DNA of 64,000 nucleotides from Mariniphaga sediminis. GTDB lineage: Bacteria; Bacteroidota; Bacteroidia; Bacteroidales; Prolixibacteraceae. The notes beneath the pieces are model-generated. The model was given only the letters and a program-made list of their open reading frames with translations, did not search any database and was not told the DNA's origin. How positions within the stretch are numbered: position 1 is the stretch's first letter; every line of letters begins with the position of its first letter. This document shows, piece by piece, positions 1 through 8,700 of the stretch. A program made the position numbers and the translations under genes. The stretch is from assembly GCF_003573545.1 (NCBI RefSeq), contig NZ_QWET01000003.1, forward strand, positions 124,001-188,000, written 5' to 3'.

Positions 1-1
1 C

Positions 2-382
2 CTGAAACGCTGGCTTATTGAGTCGAACAGAGATGTAACCGAAGAACAGATCGACAAAGATTTCGACGGATTTTTGAAAGACCTGCGCTGGCAGCTCATT
101 AAAGATGTTATTATTAAGGATAATGAGTTGAAGGTAGAAGAAGAGGAAGCCCTCGGTTTTGCGAAACAGCTTGCCCATGCACAATACAGCCAGTATGGGA
201 TTTACAATGCACCCGAAGATCAGTTGGAATCCTTTGCGAAAATGATTCTGGAAAAACCCGAAGAGAAAGAACGCTTGTATAATAAGCTTCTGGAAGACAA
301 GGTAATCGATGTGGTAAAAGAAAAAATTACACTTCAGGAGAAAGAGGTTACCCGCGAAGAGTTTGAGGAAATGGCCAAGTAA
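2..382 (+). CDS. tig: Trigger factor, C-terminal part (cut by window edge)
   Basis: The open frame runs in from the window edge and ends at the TAA at 380-382, so only about 126 C-terminal residues are present. The helical, strongly charged sequence (LKRWLIESNRDVTEEQ, then ITLQEKEVTREEFEEM near the end) is that of the trigger factor C-terminal chaperone domain. Trigger factor is the ribosome-bound chaperone and peptidyl-prolyl isomerase that meets nascent chains. It lies about 100 bases ahead of clpP-clpX on the same strand, the classical tig-clpP-clpX order, which supports the call. The ribosome-binding and PPIase domains lie outside the window. A start inside the window is unlikely because the frame is open and family-like to base 2. 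Confidence 0.85.
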   Translation: MKRWLIESNRDVTEEQIDKDFDGFLKDLRWQLIKDVIIKDNELKVEEEEALGFAKQLAHAQYSQYGIYNAPEDQLESFAKMILEKPEEKERLYNKLLEDKVIDVVKEKITLQEKEVTREEFEEMAK

Positions 383-418
383 CTTTTGAGAGAGACATAT
401 TCGCAAACAACTTTTTTG

Positions 419-426
419 TAACTTTG
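419..426 (+). promoter_or_regulatory. Candidate -7 element of clpPX promoter
   Basis: TAACTTTG matches the Bacteroidota -7 consensus TAnnTTTG exactly and lies about 57 bases before the clpP start. No TTTG -33 element sits at the usual 19-21 base spacing, so the assignment rests on the -7 box and its position alone. It would let clpPX be transcribed apart from tig. Confidence 0.4.
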
Positions 427-482
427 GTGTTCATTTTCAATGTAAAACAAATAACACAGTTATTTTTTTAAAGAGAAAGAAA

Positions 483-1166
483 ATGGAGAGATACGACGAA
501 TTTAAAAAATATGCAGTTAAACATAGCGGAATCAGCAGTTTAACTTTGCAGCGTTATAATTCAGTATACGGTAGCTATATTTCGCCAACCATTATTGAGG
601 AACGTCAACTGAACGTAGCTTCAATGGACGTTTTTTCGCGGTTGATGATGGACCGGATTATTTTTCTGGGTGTGCCGATCGACGATACAGTTGCTAATAT
701 TATTCAGGCACAATTGCTTTTCCTGGAATCGACTGACCCAACGAAAGACATTCAGATTTATCTGAATTCGCCCGGCGGGCATGTGCATGCGGGTTTGGGA
801 ATTTATGACACCATGCAATATATTTCGGCCGATGTGGCTACCATTTGCACCGGTATGGCCGCTTCCATGGGAGCGATCCTGCTTACTGCCGGAGCCAAGG
901 GAAAACGATCGGCCCTGAAGCATTCACGGGTTATGATTCACCAGCCAATGGGTGGCGCCCAGGGACAGGCTTCTGATATTGAAATTACCGCACGCGAAAT
1001 ATTGAAAATTAAAACAGAGCTTTATAATATTATTTCCGAGCATACCGGAAAAACCGTAAAGCAAGTTGAAAAAGATGCGGATCGTGATTACTGGATGACC
1101 TCGGAAGAGGCGGTAAAGTATGGTATGATCGATGAAATTTTAGTAAGGGATAAGGCAAAAAAGTAA
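483..1166 (+). CDS. clpP: ATP-dependent Clp protease proteolytic subunit ClpP
   Basis: ClpP is the tetradecameric serine peptidase that degrades proteins fed to it by ClpX. The 227-residue protein shows the family signatures: the oxyanion-loop segment NSPGGHVHAG, the nucleophile region TGMAASMGAILL with Ser128, the HSRVMIHQPMGG segment with His153, and Asp202 in ADRDYWM. Spacing between the three (25 and 49 residues) equals that of E. coli ClpP. It is slightly longer than E. coli ClpP at the N terminus, consistent with a propeptide that is cleaved. The ATG at 483 follows an A/G-rich stretch. clpX starts 3 bases after the stop, so the two are co-transcribed. Confidence 0.97.
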   Translation: MERYDEFKKYAVKHSGISSLTLQRYNSVYGSYISPTIIEERQLNVASMDVFSRLMMDRIIFLGVPIDDTVANIIQAQLLFLESTDPTKDIQIYLNSPGGHVHAGLGIYDTMQYISADVATICTGMAASMGAILLTAGAKGKRSALKHSRVMIHQPMGGAQGQASDIEITAREILKIKTELYNIISEHTGKTVKQVEKDADRDYWMTSEEAVKYGMIDEILVRDKAKK

Positions 1167-1169
1167 TCA

Positions 1170-2402
1170 ATGGCAAATAAAATCAGAATGGATAAATGTT
1201 CTTTCTGTGGTCGCGAAAAAAAGGAAGTAAACCTTTTGATTGCCGGGATTGACGGGCATATTTGTGATCGCTGTGCTGAACAGGCTTATTCAATTATCCA
1301 GGAAGAAATTAAAAAAGACAGTTCGTTTGATTTGGCCGGGATTCAATTGCTGAAGCCAAAACAGATCAAAGAATTTCTCGATCAGTATGTGATTGGTCAG
1401 GATGAAGCAAAAAAAATTATCTCGGTGGCTGTTTACAACCATTACAAAAGGTTAACACAGCCGTTTGATAAAGACGAAACGGAGATTGAAAAGTCGAATA
1501 TTATTTTGGTGGGTGAAACCGGTACCGGAAAAACGTTGCTGGCCCGCACAATCGCCAAAATGCTGCATGTTCCTTTTACCATTGTAGATGCTACGGTACT
1601 TACCGAAGCCGGTTATGTGGGAGAAGATATTGAAAGTATCCTCACCCGTCTTTTGCAGGCTGCCGACTATAATGTGGAAGCTGCCGAGCGGGGTATTGTT
1701 TTTATCGACGAAATAGATAAAATTGCCCGGAAAAGTGATAATCCTTCCATTACCCGCGATGTATCGGGCGAAGGAGTACAACAGGGACTGCTTAAGTTGC
1801 TGGAAGGGGCAGTAGTGAATGTTCCTCCGCAGGGCGGGCGTAAACATCCAGAGCAAAAATTAATACCTGTGGATACGAAAAATATCCTGTTTGTTTGTGG
1901 CGGAGCGTTCGATGGTATTGAACGAAAAATTGCCCACAGGCTCAATACAAAAGTGATTGGGTACAGTGCCGCCAAACAAGTGGATCGTATAGAGCGTGAA
2001 AATCTACTTCAGTACATCGCTCCTCAGGATTTAAAGTCGTTTGGCTTAATACCTGAGATTATTGGGCGTTTACCTGTGTTGGTTCACCTCGATCCTTTGG
2101 ATAAAGAAGCATTACGGAATATTCTTACCGAACCTAAAAACTCGGTAATAAAGCAGTATAAAAAGCTGTTCCAAATCGACAAAATTGAACTGGAGTTTGA
2201 AGAAGAAGCGCTACAGTATATTGTGGAAAAGGCTGTAGAGTTTAAGCTTGGCGCCCGCGGGTTGCGTTCTATTTGCGAAAGCATTATGAACGATGCCATG
2301 TATGAAATGCCTTCGGAAAAAGCAGAACACCTGATTATTACCCGGGAATATGCGCAGGGAAAAATGGATCGTTCCAGTATCCGCAGACTGAAAGCAAGTT
2401 AA
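1170..2402 (+). CDS. clpX: ATP-dependent Clp protease ATP-binding subunit ClpX
   Basis: ClpX is the AAA+ unfoldase that selects substrates and threads them into ClpP. The 410-residue protein has the N-terminal zinc-binding domain with Cys10, Cys13, Cys32 and Cys35, a Walker A motif GETGTGKT at 114-121, and a Walker B motif FIDEID at 177-182. Further on are the pore-loop region ([10 protein letters not shown]) and the C-terminal small AAA domain ([14 protein letters not shown]). Length matches the family. It starts 3 bases after clpP, and the pair is closed by the hairpin at 2427-2463. Confidence 0.97.
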   Translation: MANKIRMDKCSFCGREKKEVNLLIAGIDGHICDRCAEQAYSIIQEEIKKDSSFDLAGIQLLKPKQIKEFLDQYVIGQDEAKKIISVAVYNHYKRLTQPFDKDETEIEKSNIILVGETGTGKTLLARTIAKMLHVPFTIVDATVLTEAGYVGEDIESILTRLLQAADYNVEAAERGIVFIDEIDKIARKSDNPSITRDVSGEGVQQGLLKLLEGAVVNVPPQGGRKHPEQKLIPVDTKNILFVCGGAFDGIERKIAHRLNTKVIGYSAAKQVDRIERENLLQYIAPQDLKSFGLIPEIIGRLPVLVHLDPLDKEALRNILTEPKNSVIKQYKKLFQIDKIELEFEEEALQYIVEKAVEFKLGARGLRSICESIMNDAMYEMPSEKAEHLIITREYAQGKMDRSSIRRLKAS

Positions 2403-2426
2403 GCAAGTCAATGTATGTGAAAATAC

Positions 2427-2463
2427 AAAAAAGGCCGTCTCCATTTTGAGACAGCCTTTTTTC
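2427..2463. terminator. Bidirectional intrinsic terminator between clpX and the convergent Rnk-like unit
   Basis: The sequence AAAAAAGGCCGTCTC, a short loop, then GAGACAGCCTTTTTT forms an imperfect hairpin (AAAAGGC-GTCTC against GAGAC-GCCTTTT). There is a T-run on the plus strand and, because of the flanking A-run, also on the minus strand. It lies 24 bases after the clpX stop and can also end transcripts from the convergent minus-strand genes. Confidence 0.8.
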
Positions 2464-2545
2464 TTTACTAAAATTTATAACTCATTTTTCTCCGACTCAA
2501 CATTTTTTACTCAGTCGGTTCTAAAAAAAAAAGGAAGCCAGCGCT

Positions 2546-2662
2546 TTAAGCTCTGCTCTTTCTCTTTTTAACTTTTTCCTCCTGTTTTTTTATCTTTTTC
2601 TCCTGCCTTTTTTCTTTTATGCTTTTCTTGGGCTCTTTTAACCCCGCATTCTTTTTTGCCAT
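2546..2662 (-). CDS. Small Lys/Arg-rich protein (38 aa), unrecognised
   Basis: The minus strand carries an ATG at 2662 and a TAA at 2546-2548 with 38 codons between. The peptide begins MAKKNAGLKEPKKS and continues as an almost uninterrupted run of Lys, Arg, Glu and Gln, ending KKRKSRA. It is extremely basic, has no hydrophobic segment and could form a single charged helix. The start is 23 bases after the stop of the Rnk/GreA-like gene, on the same strand, which suggests one transcript. A weak stem around the stop codon followed by ten Ts on the minus strand (about 2523-2555) could be its terminator. No function is assigned. It could be a nucleic-acid- or ribosome-associated peptide, or a chance A-rich ORF. 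Confidence 0.45.
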   Translation of the reverse strand: MAKKNAGLKEPKKSIKEKRQEKKIKKQEEKVKKRKSRA

Positions 2663-2685
2663 ATCAATAATTTTTTAATCAGCGT

Positions 2686-3084
2686 TTATTTCTTTTCCTC
2701 CGGGTAAACAATATTTTTAATTTTTACCTTTTTTACACCCCGTGGGGCATTGAACGAAATGATACTGCCCGCTTTGTAACCAAGCAATGCGCTTCCGAGC
2801 ATCGATAGAACAGAAATATTCCCTTTTTTAAAGTCAGCATCTTTTGGGTAGACGAGTCTTACCTTCATTTCTCTTTTGGTATCCAGATCGATTAATTCAA
2901 CCATTGAATTCATAGTGATAAAATCGGGCAGGTTTTTTTTACTGTTAATTCTTCTGGCCCGTTTAATCTCAGAACCCAGGTATACCAGGTTGTTCATCTC
3001 TGTCGTGTGCCCGTCTTTTTCGGACTTAATCAGATTACACAACCTGGTGTAATCATCTTCTGTGATATTGATGTTATTTTCCAT
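2686..3084 (-). CDS. GreA/GreB C-terminal domain protein, Rnk-like
   Basis: The 132-residue protein has a short N-terminal part (ITEDDYTRLCNLIKS) and a C-terminal FKBP-like GreA/GreB domain (VELIDLDTKREMKVRLVYPKDAD, then SMLGSALLGYKAG). This matches Rnk-type regulators of nucleoside diphosphate kinase more than full Gre factors, which have a long N-terminal coiled coil. By family knowledge such proteins bind RNA polymerase near the secondary channel; the exact role here is inferred. It is divergent from a MarR-like gene at 3176. The shared intergenic region holds two 10-bp repeats 20 bp apart that may be an operator. The Lys-rich ORF follows 23 bases downstream. Confidence 0.8.
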   Translation of the reverse strand: MENNINITEDDYTRLCNLIKSEKDGHTTEMNNLVYLGSEIKRARRINSKKNLPDFITMNSMVELIDLDTKREMKVRLVYPKDADFKKGNISVLSMLGSALLGYKAGSIISFNAPRGVKKVKIKNIVYPEEKK

Positions 3085-3098
3085 TTTAAAACATTTTT

Positions 3099-3128
3099 AT
3101 CGTATTCGTACTAAATATATCGTATCCG
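3099..3128. promoter_or_regulatory. Tandem 10-bp repeats, candidate operator
   Basis: ATCGTATTCG at 3099-3108 recurs as ATCGTATCCG at 3119-3128, so nine of ten bases match at a 20-bp period (two helical turns). A -7-like TATATTTA for the minus-strand gene lies between them at 3112-3119. Placement in the divergent promoter region of a MarR-like regulator suggests a regulator binding site. This is inference from spacing and context. Confidence 0.35.
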
Positions 3129-3175
3129 ATGCAATATTAATAAAACTTTTATATTTTTACAAAAATTTTAGCTGA

Positions 3176-3877
3176 ATGGGGAAAGACAAGTACGCTATTC
3201 TGAAGCAGATAATTGATCTATATGAGGATTTCGAGGTAGAGGAAAAACATCTGGATCTGTTATCCTTTGCACAGTGGATAATAAAAAAGTTGCACGATAC
3301 ACCCGAGTTAAACAAAAAGGCTCCGCCAGAGAAGTACCCCAAATTTTTTCCGGATAATACGCCTGTCGTTAAAAAGTTTGAAGAAAAAGCGCGATTGCTT
3401 GAAGCTGCTTCGCGAATTGCCCGTTATCATGAGTTTTATTCCAGAAAGGCCCTGAAAGATTTGGTTATCAATACCCGACTTGAATTTCTGTTTCTTCAGG
3501 CGGTAGATATGACGGAAAAGGCGAAAAAGACCGATCTCATCAATATATATCATCTGGAATATACCACAGGGATGGATACCATACGGAGGCTAACGAATAA
3601 CGGGTTGCTTAATGAGATTCCGGATGAATCAGATAAACGGGCGAAGTTGTTGGTACTTACTGAAAAAGGTCGAAATATTTTGGAACAGGCCCTCAAACGG
3701 ATGAGAGAGGAAAACAAAATGTTTCTGACGGCTATTAATGACAATAAATGGAAAAAAGTTTTGGTTATTCTGGAAGAGATTGATGAATTTCACAGCATGG
3801 TTTATCAGAACCACGGTGATAAACCTTTCGCGGAGTTATGCAACCTGATGGACTCCCTGAAACATTTATATAAATAA
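3176..3877 (+). CDS. MarR-like winged-helix transcriptional regulator
   Basis: The first 90 or so residues of this 233-residue protein are helical and charged and are not recognised. From about residue 100 it reads as a MarR-type winged helix: DLINIYHLEYTTGMDTIRRLTNNGLLNEI is the recognition-helix region, and DESDKRAKLLVLTEKGRNIL is the wing with the typical LTEKG motif. MarR proteins bind DNA as dimers and often control the divergent gene, here the Rnk-like factor. The ectoine operon of several bacteria is controlled by a MarR-type EctR. This gene lies beyond the 3' end of the ect operon and points toward it, so a role there is possible but not shown. Confidence 0.75.
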   Translation: MGKDKYAILKQIIDLYEDFEVEEKHLDLLSFAQWIIKKLHDTPELNKKAPPEKYPKFFPDNTPVVKKFEEKARLLEAASRIARYHEFYSRKALKDLVINTRLEFLFLQAVDMTEKAKKTDLINIYHLEYTTGMDTIRRLTNNGLLNEIPDESDKRAKLLVLTEKGRNILEQALKRMREENKMFLTAINDNKWKKVLVILEEIDEFHSMVYQNHGDKPFAELCNLMDSLKHLYK

Positions 3878-3917
3878 AAGAGGGATTGGGCTGTACCGTG
3901 TTTATCAGCTTATTTCA

Positions 3918-5327
3918 TTATGCTGGCTTTTTATTTGTTTGTGTCGATTTACCTGGAAAATAGAGGATGGCCAACCCAACAAGTATTCCGGGCATCCCTT
4001 CGTAAATTGTGGTTTCCCATCCCAGTATCCGCCATCCCAGGGCGACCGCTAAACCCGAAAAGATGGCCAGTAAAGCCCGTATCCGGCCGGGCTTTCCGCC
4101 AAGGCTTAAATAGATGAGCAATGGCCCGAATGCACTGGCAAGTCCTGACCAAGACATAATTACCAGACTGAAAACACTTTGCTTGTTGAACAGGGCCCAG
4201 CCCAGTGCAGCAAAAGTAATAACTGCAGTACCTGTTTTTAGTAAATAGGGTTTTTCAATTTTATGAGGAATTAAGTCGTGGGTGAGTGCAGAAGAGCAGC
4301 TTAATACCAGTGAATCAGCTGTGGACATCGTGGCGGCAAAAATACCCGCCAGAACGAGGCCAACCAGATAAGGGGGGAGTAGCTCAACAGCCATGATGGG
4401 CAGGGCAAGTTCCGGGTCAAAGCTTCCCGGATCCTGAAGGTAAATGCGTGATAACATACCTACACCTGTTGACATGACATAAAACAGAGTAAACCAGGTG
4501 TAATACCAAACTCTTGCCCTGCGCATCTTGCCGGTATCGCTGAGGGTCATAAAACGGACCATCACATGGGGCTGGCCAATTACTGAAACGCCGGCAAAAG
4601 CCCATCCGACAGCAAAAAGGATACCTCCTGAAATGCCTGGAAGCAGAAGGTTTTCCGGAAATAGATCCAGGAAACCATCCACTTTGCCCATTTCCGCAAT
4701 AGTTTTCTCCATGCCTCCCAAAGAATACACCCCGATAATTAACAATGTTGCCATGGCCAGTATCATTACAACTGACTGTGCTCCATCCGTCCAGATAGAG
4801 GCACGTATTCCCCCGGAGAAACAATAAAGCACAACCAGTACTGCCCCAATGGTTGCCCCTGCCCAGTTAGGCCATCCAAACAGCACATGCAGCGCTTTGC
4901 TACCTGCAACAAGCTGGGCGCTGGCATAGGATAGCAAAAATACAAGGGAGATAACAGCGATGGTTCTTTGAAGAAGCAGGTTTTGTTTCCCGTTCCAGTT
5001 GCTCAAAACCCCTGCAAAACTTACCTCTCCTGTTCTTTGAGTGGCTTCGCGTAGTTTACGGTGGATAAATATTGAGCCGAGAAAATCGCCCAGTATCCAG
5101 CCGGCCATCAGCCAAACGGCGGCAAAACCTGTTGCATAGGTGTAGCCAATGACGCCAATAAACATGTATCCGCTGTTGTTAGTGGCTACTGCTGATAAAC
5201 CTACCAGCGATGGGGGAATTGAACTGCTTGCCAGGTAGTAATCCTTTTTAGTACCACGACTTCTTAGTACAGAACTTACACCTACCAGGGCAAACATTCC
5301 GAGAAAAATAATAAAGCTGAGAATCAT
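3918..5327 (-). CDS. Sodium:solute symporter (SSS family), last gene of the ectoine operon
   Basis: The 469-residue polytopic membrane protein has about 12-13 hydrophobic segments and SSS (PutP/OpuE-type) features. These are an N-terminal SRGTKKDYYLASSSIPPSLVGLSAVATNNSG-like region, GGIRASIWTDGAQSVVM, and GLVLAGIFAATMSTADSLVLSCSS, the conserved sodium-site segment of the family. It is 39 bases after ectD on the same strand, so it probably belongs to the ectABCD operon. That context suggests uptake or recapture of a compatible solute such as ectoine, hydroxyectoine or proline. The substrate cannot be read from the sequence. Known ectoine transporters of this kind include OpuE-like SSS proteins. 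Confidence 0.85.
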   Translation of the reverse strand: MILSFIIFLGMFALVGVSSVLRSRGTKKDYYLASSSIPPSLVGLSAVATNNSGYMFIGVIGYTYATGFAAVWLMAGWILGDFLGSIFIHRKLREATQRTGEVSFAGVLSNWNGKQNLLLQRTIAVISLVFLLSYASAQLVAGSKALHVLFGWPNWAGATIGAVLVVLYCFSGGIRASIWTDGAQSVVMILAMATLLIIGVYSLGGMEKTIAEMGKVDGFLDLFPENLLLPGISGGILFAVGWAFAGVSVIGQPHVMVRFMTLSDTGKMRRARVWYYTWFTLFYVMSTGVGMLSRIYLQDPGSFDPELALPIMAVELLPPYLVGLVLAGIFAATMSTADSLVLSCSSALTHDLIPHKIEKPYLLKTGTAVITFAALGWALFNKQSVFSLVIMSWSGLASAFGPLLIYLSLGGKPGRIRALLAIFSGLAVALGWRILGWETTIYEGMPGILVGLAILYFPGKSTQTNKKPA

Positions 5328-5366
5328 AAAAATAGTTTAGTGCCACCTAACCATTTCCCGGCAGGC

Positions 5367-6257
5367 TTATGCCGGGATAGGTTCTGTTTCTGCTCTGGTA
5401 CAGATGTATTCCGGACGTGGTGGCTGGTTGCAAAATGGTTCTGTTACATGGTTTGAAACAGCATTAAAAACAAAAAATATGTTTGAACGGGGATAGGGAG
5501 TGACGTTCCCGTTGGAGCCATGCATTGTGTTGCAGTCAAAAATAATGACATCGCCAGGATCTCCTGTTGCTGTAACGATGCCACCTTCTTCAACCATTTT
5601 GGCTAAATTTTCGTTGCTGGGTACACCGTATTCCTGTTTTTTTAGCGATGACTTAAAATGATTTTCCGGCGTATTTCCTTCGCACACGGCGAAAACATTA
5701 TGCGAACCGGGGATAAGCATCAATGCACCGTTGTAAGAGTAGTTTTTGGTTAAAGCAACGGACATGCTCAAGGCACGCATACGGGGCATGCCGTCTTCTA
5801 CATGCCAGGTTTCGAAATCGGAATGCCAGTAAAACTCTTTTCCTTTGAATCCGGGTTTGTAATTTACCCGCGACTGGTGAATGTATACATCGTCATTTAG
5901 TATATATCTTGCTAACCCTGCCAGACGCTTGTCGGCAGCCAGCTTTTTAAAAACAGGACTTATCTGGTGTGCTTTAAATACCGATCGTACATCGCCGCTG
6001 GTGGGTTCAGTAATAGTGTAATCCAATGATTTTAGTTGTTCGTCATTTTTTAACCGTTCAAGCTCATCCTGGAATACTGCAATTTCACGTTCAGAAAAAA
6101 GATTTTTTAAAATGATGAATCCATCCTCCCGGTATTTATGAATTAATGCTTTTTCGATGGGGGAGTCTTCAAAATTATCCCGGTAAACTACCGGGTCTGT
6201 TCGCGGAATTAATGTTGCCTTTCTCCCCCCGCGTGATGGATAAAAGTCTTTGCTCAT
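5367..6257 (-). CDS. ectD: Ectoine 5-hydroxylase EctD
   Basis: EctD is a non-heme Fe(II)/2-oxoglutarate-dependent dioxygenase that converts ectoine to 5-hydroxyectoine. The 296-residue length fits the family. The signature FYWHSDFETWHVEDGMPRM (143-161) supplies iron ligands His145 and Asp147, and His246 in NTMHGSNG is the third ligand. It lies 25 bases after ectC in the same operon. Hydroxyectoine often gives protection against heat and desiccation as well as salt, so the strain is likely exposed to such stress. Confidence 0.96.
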   Translation of the reverse strand: MSKDFYPSRGGRKATLIPRTDPVVYRDNFEDSPIEKALIHKYREDGFIILKNLFSEREIAVFQDELERLKNDEQLKSLDYTITEPTSGDVRSVFKAHQISPVFKKLAADKRLAGLARYILNDDVYIHQSRVNYKPGFKGKEFYWHSDFETWHVEDGMPRMRALSMSVALTKNYSYNGALMLIPGSHNVFAVCEGNTPENHFKSSLKKQEYGVPSNENLAKMVEEGGIVTATGDPGDVIIFDCNTMHGSNGNVTPYPRSNIFFVFNAVSNHVTEPFCNQPPRPEYICTRAETEPIPA

Positions 6258-6282
6258 TGCTTTTTGTTTTTAATGTGAATTG

Positions 6283-6687
6283 CTAATCTGCTATGGTTTC
6301 TGCATCTAACTCATAAGCACCTTCTGCGTTATGCACCTCTTTCCCGCTTAATGGAGGGTTAAAAACGCAAGCCATCTTCATCTCGGTAAAGGCGCGTAAA
6401 ATGTGCTCGTCGTTTTTATCTAAAATATAAATGGTACCAGGACGAATTTTATACTTGTTCCCGTTTTCCAGTGTTTCTATTTCACCTTCTCCCGACATGC
6501 AGTACACTGATTCGAGATGGTTTTTATAGTGCATCCGGAAATCGGCACCTTTGTAAATGGTCGTAATGTGAAATGAAAAGCCCATATTGTCGTTTTTCAA
6601 CAACAGGCGTGTACTTTCCCAATTGCCATCGGGAGAGACAATTTTTCTGTCAGACTGCTCCGCCTCGTTTAAATTTCTTACTATCAT
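6283..6687 (-). CDS. ectC: L-ectoine synthase EctC
   Basis: EctC cyclises N-gamma-acetyl-2,4-diaminobutyrate to ectoine with loss of water. It is a small cupin (134 residues), as usual. Family segments visible are the N terminus [46 protein letters not shown] with the cupin metal-site region, and [18 protein letters not shown]. It starts 3 bases after ectB ends, so translation is probably coupled. Confidence 0.96.
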   Translation of the reverse strand: MIVRNLNEAEQSDRKIVSPDGNWESTRLLLKNDNMGFSFHITTIYKGADFRMHYKNHLESVYCMSGEGEIETLENGNKYKIRPGTIYILDKNDEHILRAFTEMKMACVFNPPLSGKEVHNAEGAYELDAETIAD

Positions 6688-6690
6688 GTT

Positions 6691-8004
6691 CTATTTATTG
6701 TTATTGTTTAAAACTACGTCGTCAAAATAGTCTGAATCTACTGGTACATCGGCATTCCGGCATACCTCTTTAACCGATTGCTCGATTATATCGATACCCT
6801 TTTCCAGGTTTTTTATGTCGATGGTTAAGGGGCAGAGTAATTTGATAACCTGGTCGTCAGCGCCACTGGTTTCAATCATGAGTCCCTTTTTAAATGCTTT
6901 GCTTGTAATGTTGTTTGCAATTTCACCGTTTACACAGTTTATTCCCTGGAACATACCGCGCCCACGTGCGTGCAGATTGCCATCGCCGTATTTGGCAATA
7001 ATGTCTTCCAGTCTTTTCTGTACATAGTCTCCTTTGGTACGAATTTCTTTTTCAAATTTATCATCCGACCAATAGGCATCTATTGCAGCTTTGGCTGTTA
7101 CAAATGCCAGGTTATGCCCTCTGAAAGTCCCGTTGTGTTCTCCCGGTTTCCATAAATCGTATTCCGGTTTGATTAAAACGAGAGAGAAGGGGAGTCCGTA
7201 ACCACTTAATGACTTGGAAAGAGTAATAATATCGGGCTGAATACCAGCTTTTTCAAAGCTGAAAAAGGTTCCTGTACGTCCGCATCCGGCCTGAATGTCG
7301 TCTACAATAAGTAATATTCTGTGTTTTTTGCACACGGTCTGCAGGTCTTTTAACCATTCCATATCGCATGAGGTAACACCACCTTCGCCCTGCACGGTTT
7401 CTACAATAACTGCAGCCGGTGTATCAATACCGCTGCTTGAGTCAGAAAGAACTTTGTCGAGGTATGCGGTGGTATTTACGTCTTCTCCCAGATAGCCATA
7501 ATAAGGCATCCGGTGTACTCCCTGCAGTGAGATACCCGAAGCGCTCCGGTGTGTTGAGTTTCCTGTGGCGGCCAGCGAACCAAGTGTTACGCCATGAAAC
7601 CCGTTGGTAAACGAAATGATGGTGTCGCGTCCGGTATAATTGCGGGCAACCTTTAGCGCGGCTTCAACGGCATTTGTTCCTGTGGGGCCGGTAAACTGGA
7701 GCATATAATCAAGTCCCCTGGGCTCCAGTATTTTTTTCTTAAACGTTGTCATAAAATCACCTTTGGCGTCGGTGTGTAAGTCCAGACCATTGGTAATCCC
7801 ATCACTTTCAATATATTCAAGAAGCTTTTCTTTAAAGATTGAGTTGTTGTGGCCGTAGTTCATGGAACCTGCGCCTGCAAGAAAATCAAGATATTCATTT
7901 CCATCCTGATCGTAAATAAATTCTCCTTTTGCTTTTTTGAATACCCGGGGAAAAGAGCGGGCATAACTTTGAACTTCTGATTCAATTTCATTGAATATTT
8001 TCAT
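6691..8004 (-). CDS. ectB: L-2,4-diaminobutyrate:2-oxoglutarate aminotransferase EctB
   Basis: EctB transaminates aspartate-4-semialdehyde to L-2,4-diaminobutyrate, using glutamate and PLP. The 437-residue protein is a class-III aminotransferase. Visible signatures are QFTGPTGTNAVEAALKVAR, the PLP-contact region SFTNGFHGVTLGSLAATGN, LLIVDDIQAGCGRTGTFFSFE, and ITLSKSLSGYGLP with the Schiff-base lysine. It is the second gene of ectABCD, 40 bases after ectA. No dedicated aspartokinase gene (ask_ect) accompanies the operon, so precursor comes from general aspartate metabolism. Confidence 0.96.
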   Translation of the reverse strand: MKIFNEIESEVQSYARSFPRVFKKAKGEFIYDQDGNEYLDFLAGAGSMNYGHNNSIFKEKLLEYIESDGITNGLDLHTDAKGDFMTTFKKKILEPRGLDYMLQFTGPTGTNAVEAALKVARNYTGRDTIISFTNGFHGVTLGSLAATGNSTHRSASGISLQGVHRMPYYGYLGEDVNTTAYLDKVLSDSSSGIDTPAAVIVETVQGEGGVTSCDMEWLKDLQTVCKKHRILLIVDDIQAGCGRTGTFFSFEKAGIQPDIITLSKSLSGYGLPFSLVLIKPEYDLWKPGEHNGTFRGHNLAFVTAKAAIDAYWSDDKFEKEIRTKGDYVQKRLEDIIAKYGDGNLHARGRGMFQGINCVNGEIANNITSKAFKKGLMIETSGADDQVIKLLCPLTIDIKNLEKGIDIIEQSVKEVCRNADVPVDSDYFDDVVLNNNNK

Positions 8005-8044
8005 AATATTCGACTTTTAATTTAAATAAAATGTATTTTAAAAT

Positions 8045-8557
8045 TCAGATAATCGGGCCAATACGGTAGAGCTGTTCTGTGTCATGCAACCCGTTAAAAT
8101 GTTTTTCTTTGGTAAAAGCATCCGAAACTTCGATTTTTGTTTTCAGATTATTTGCCAGCTTTTGAAATAGTTTTTTTGAAGCGGTGTTTGAAGGAGTGAT
8201 TGTTGTTTCTACAAACCGTACATCTTTGCAGGCAGGACGGTCAAGCAGCTCGTGCAACATGCGGATTGCCAGTCCGTTTCCCCTGGCCGGTTCAGCTACT
8301 GCTACCTGCCAGATAAAAAGCGTATCGGGTCTTGTGGGGATAAGGTAACCGGAAATAAACCCAGATAAATTTTCGCCTGTTTTTGCACAAACCGATGTTT
8401 CTGCAAAATGCGAACTTTGTAAGATGTTGCAGTATACGGAGTTGGGGTCTAATGGTGGGCTGGCTTCTATCAACTGATTGACTGCATAGCCATCTTCGGC
8501 AGTTGGGCGTTTAAATTGAAATGATGTCTTTTCATACGATGATTCATCTTGTAACAT
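8045..8557 (-). CDS. ectA: L-2,4-diaminobutyrate acetyltransferase EctA
   Basis: EctA is a GNAT-fold enzyme that acetylates diaminobutyrate from acetyl-CoA at the gamma-amino group. The 170-residue protein shows the EctA opening FQFKRPTAEDGYAVNQLIE, the segment SPPLDPNSVYCNILQSSHFAETS, and the acetyl-CoA site VAEPARGNGLAIRMLHELL. It is the first gene of the ectABCD-symporter operon. A candidate promoter lies about 145 bases upstream, which implies a long untranslated leader. Confidence 0.95.
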   Translation of the reverse strand: MLQDESSYEKTSFQFKRPTAEDGYAVNQLIEASPPLDPNSVYCNILQSSHFAETSVCAKTGENLSGFISGYLIPTRPDTLFIWQVAVAEPARGNGLAIRMLHELLDRPACKDVRFVETTITPSNTASKKLFQKLANNLKTKIEVSDAFTKEKHFNGLHDTEQLYRIGPII

Positions 8558-8700
8558 AAATTATCCTGTTTTTTTCATTCTGTTTAATCACACTACACTT
8601 TTGCAGGATTACTACAATTTTACAATATGTATAAAAAGCAACACTAGGGGTTTTAGATTGTTCAAACAAATTTTTTGGAGAGAACATTGGATACTTGGGC

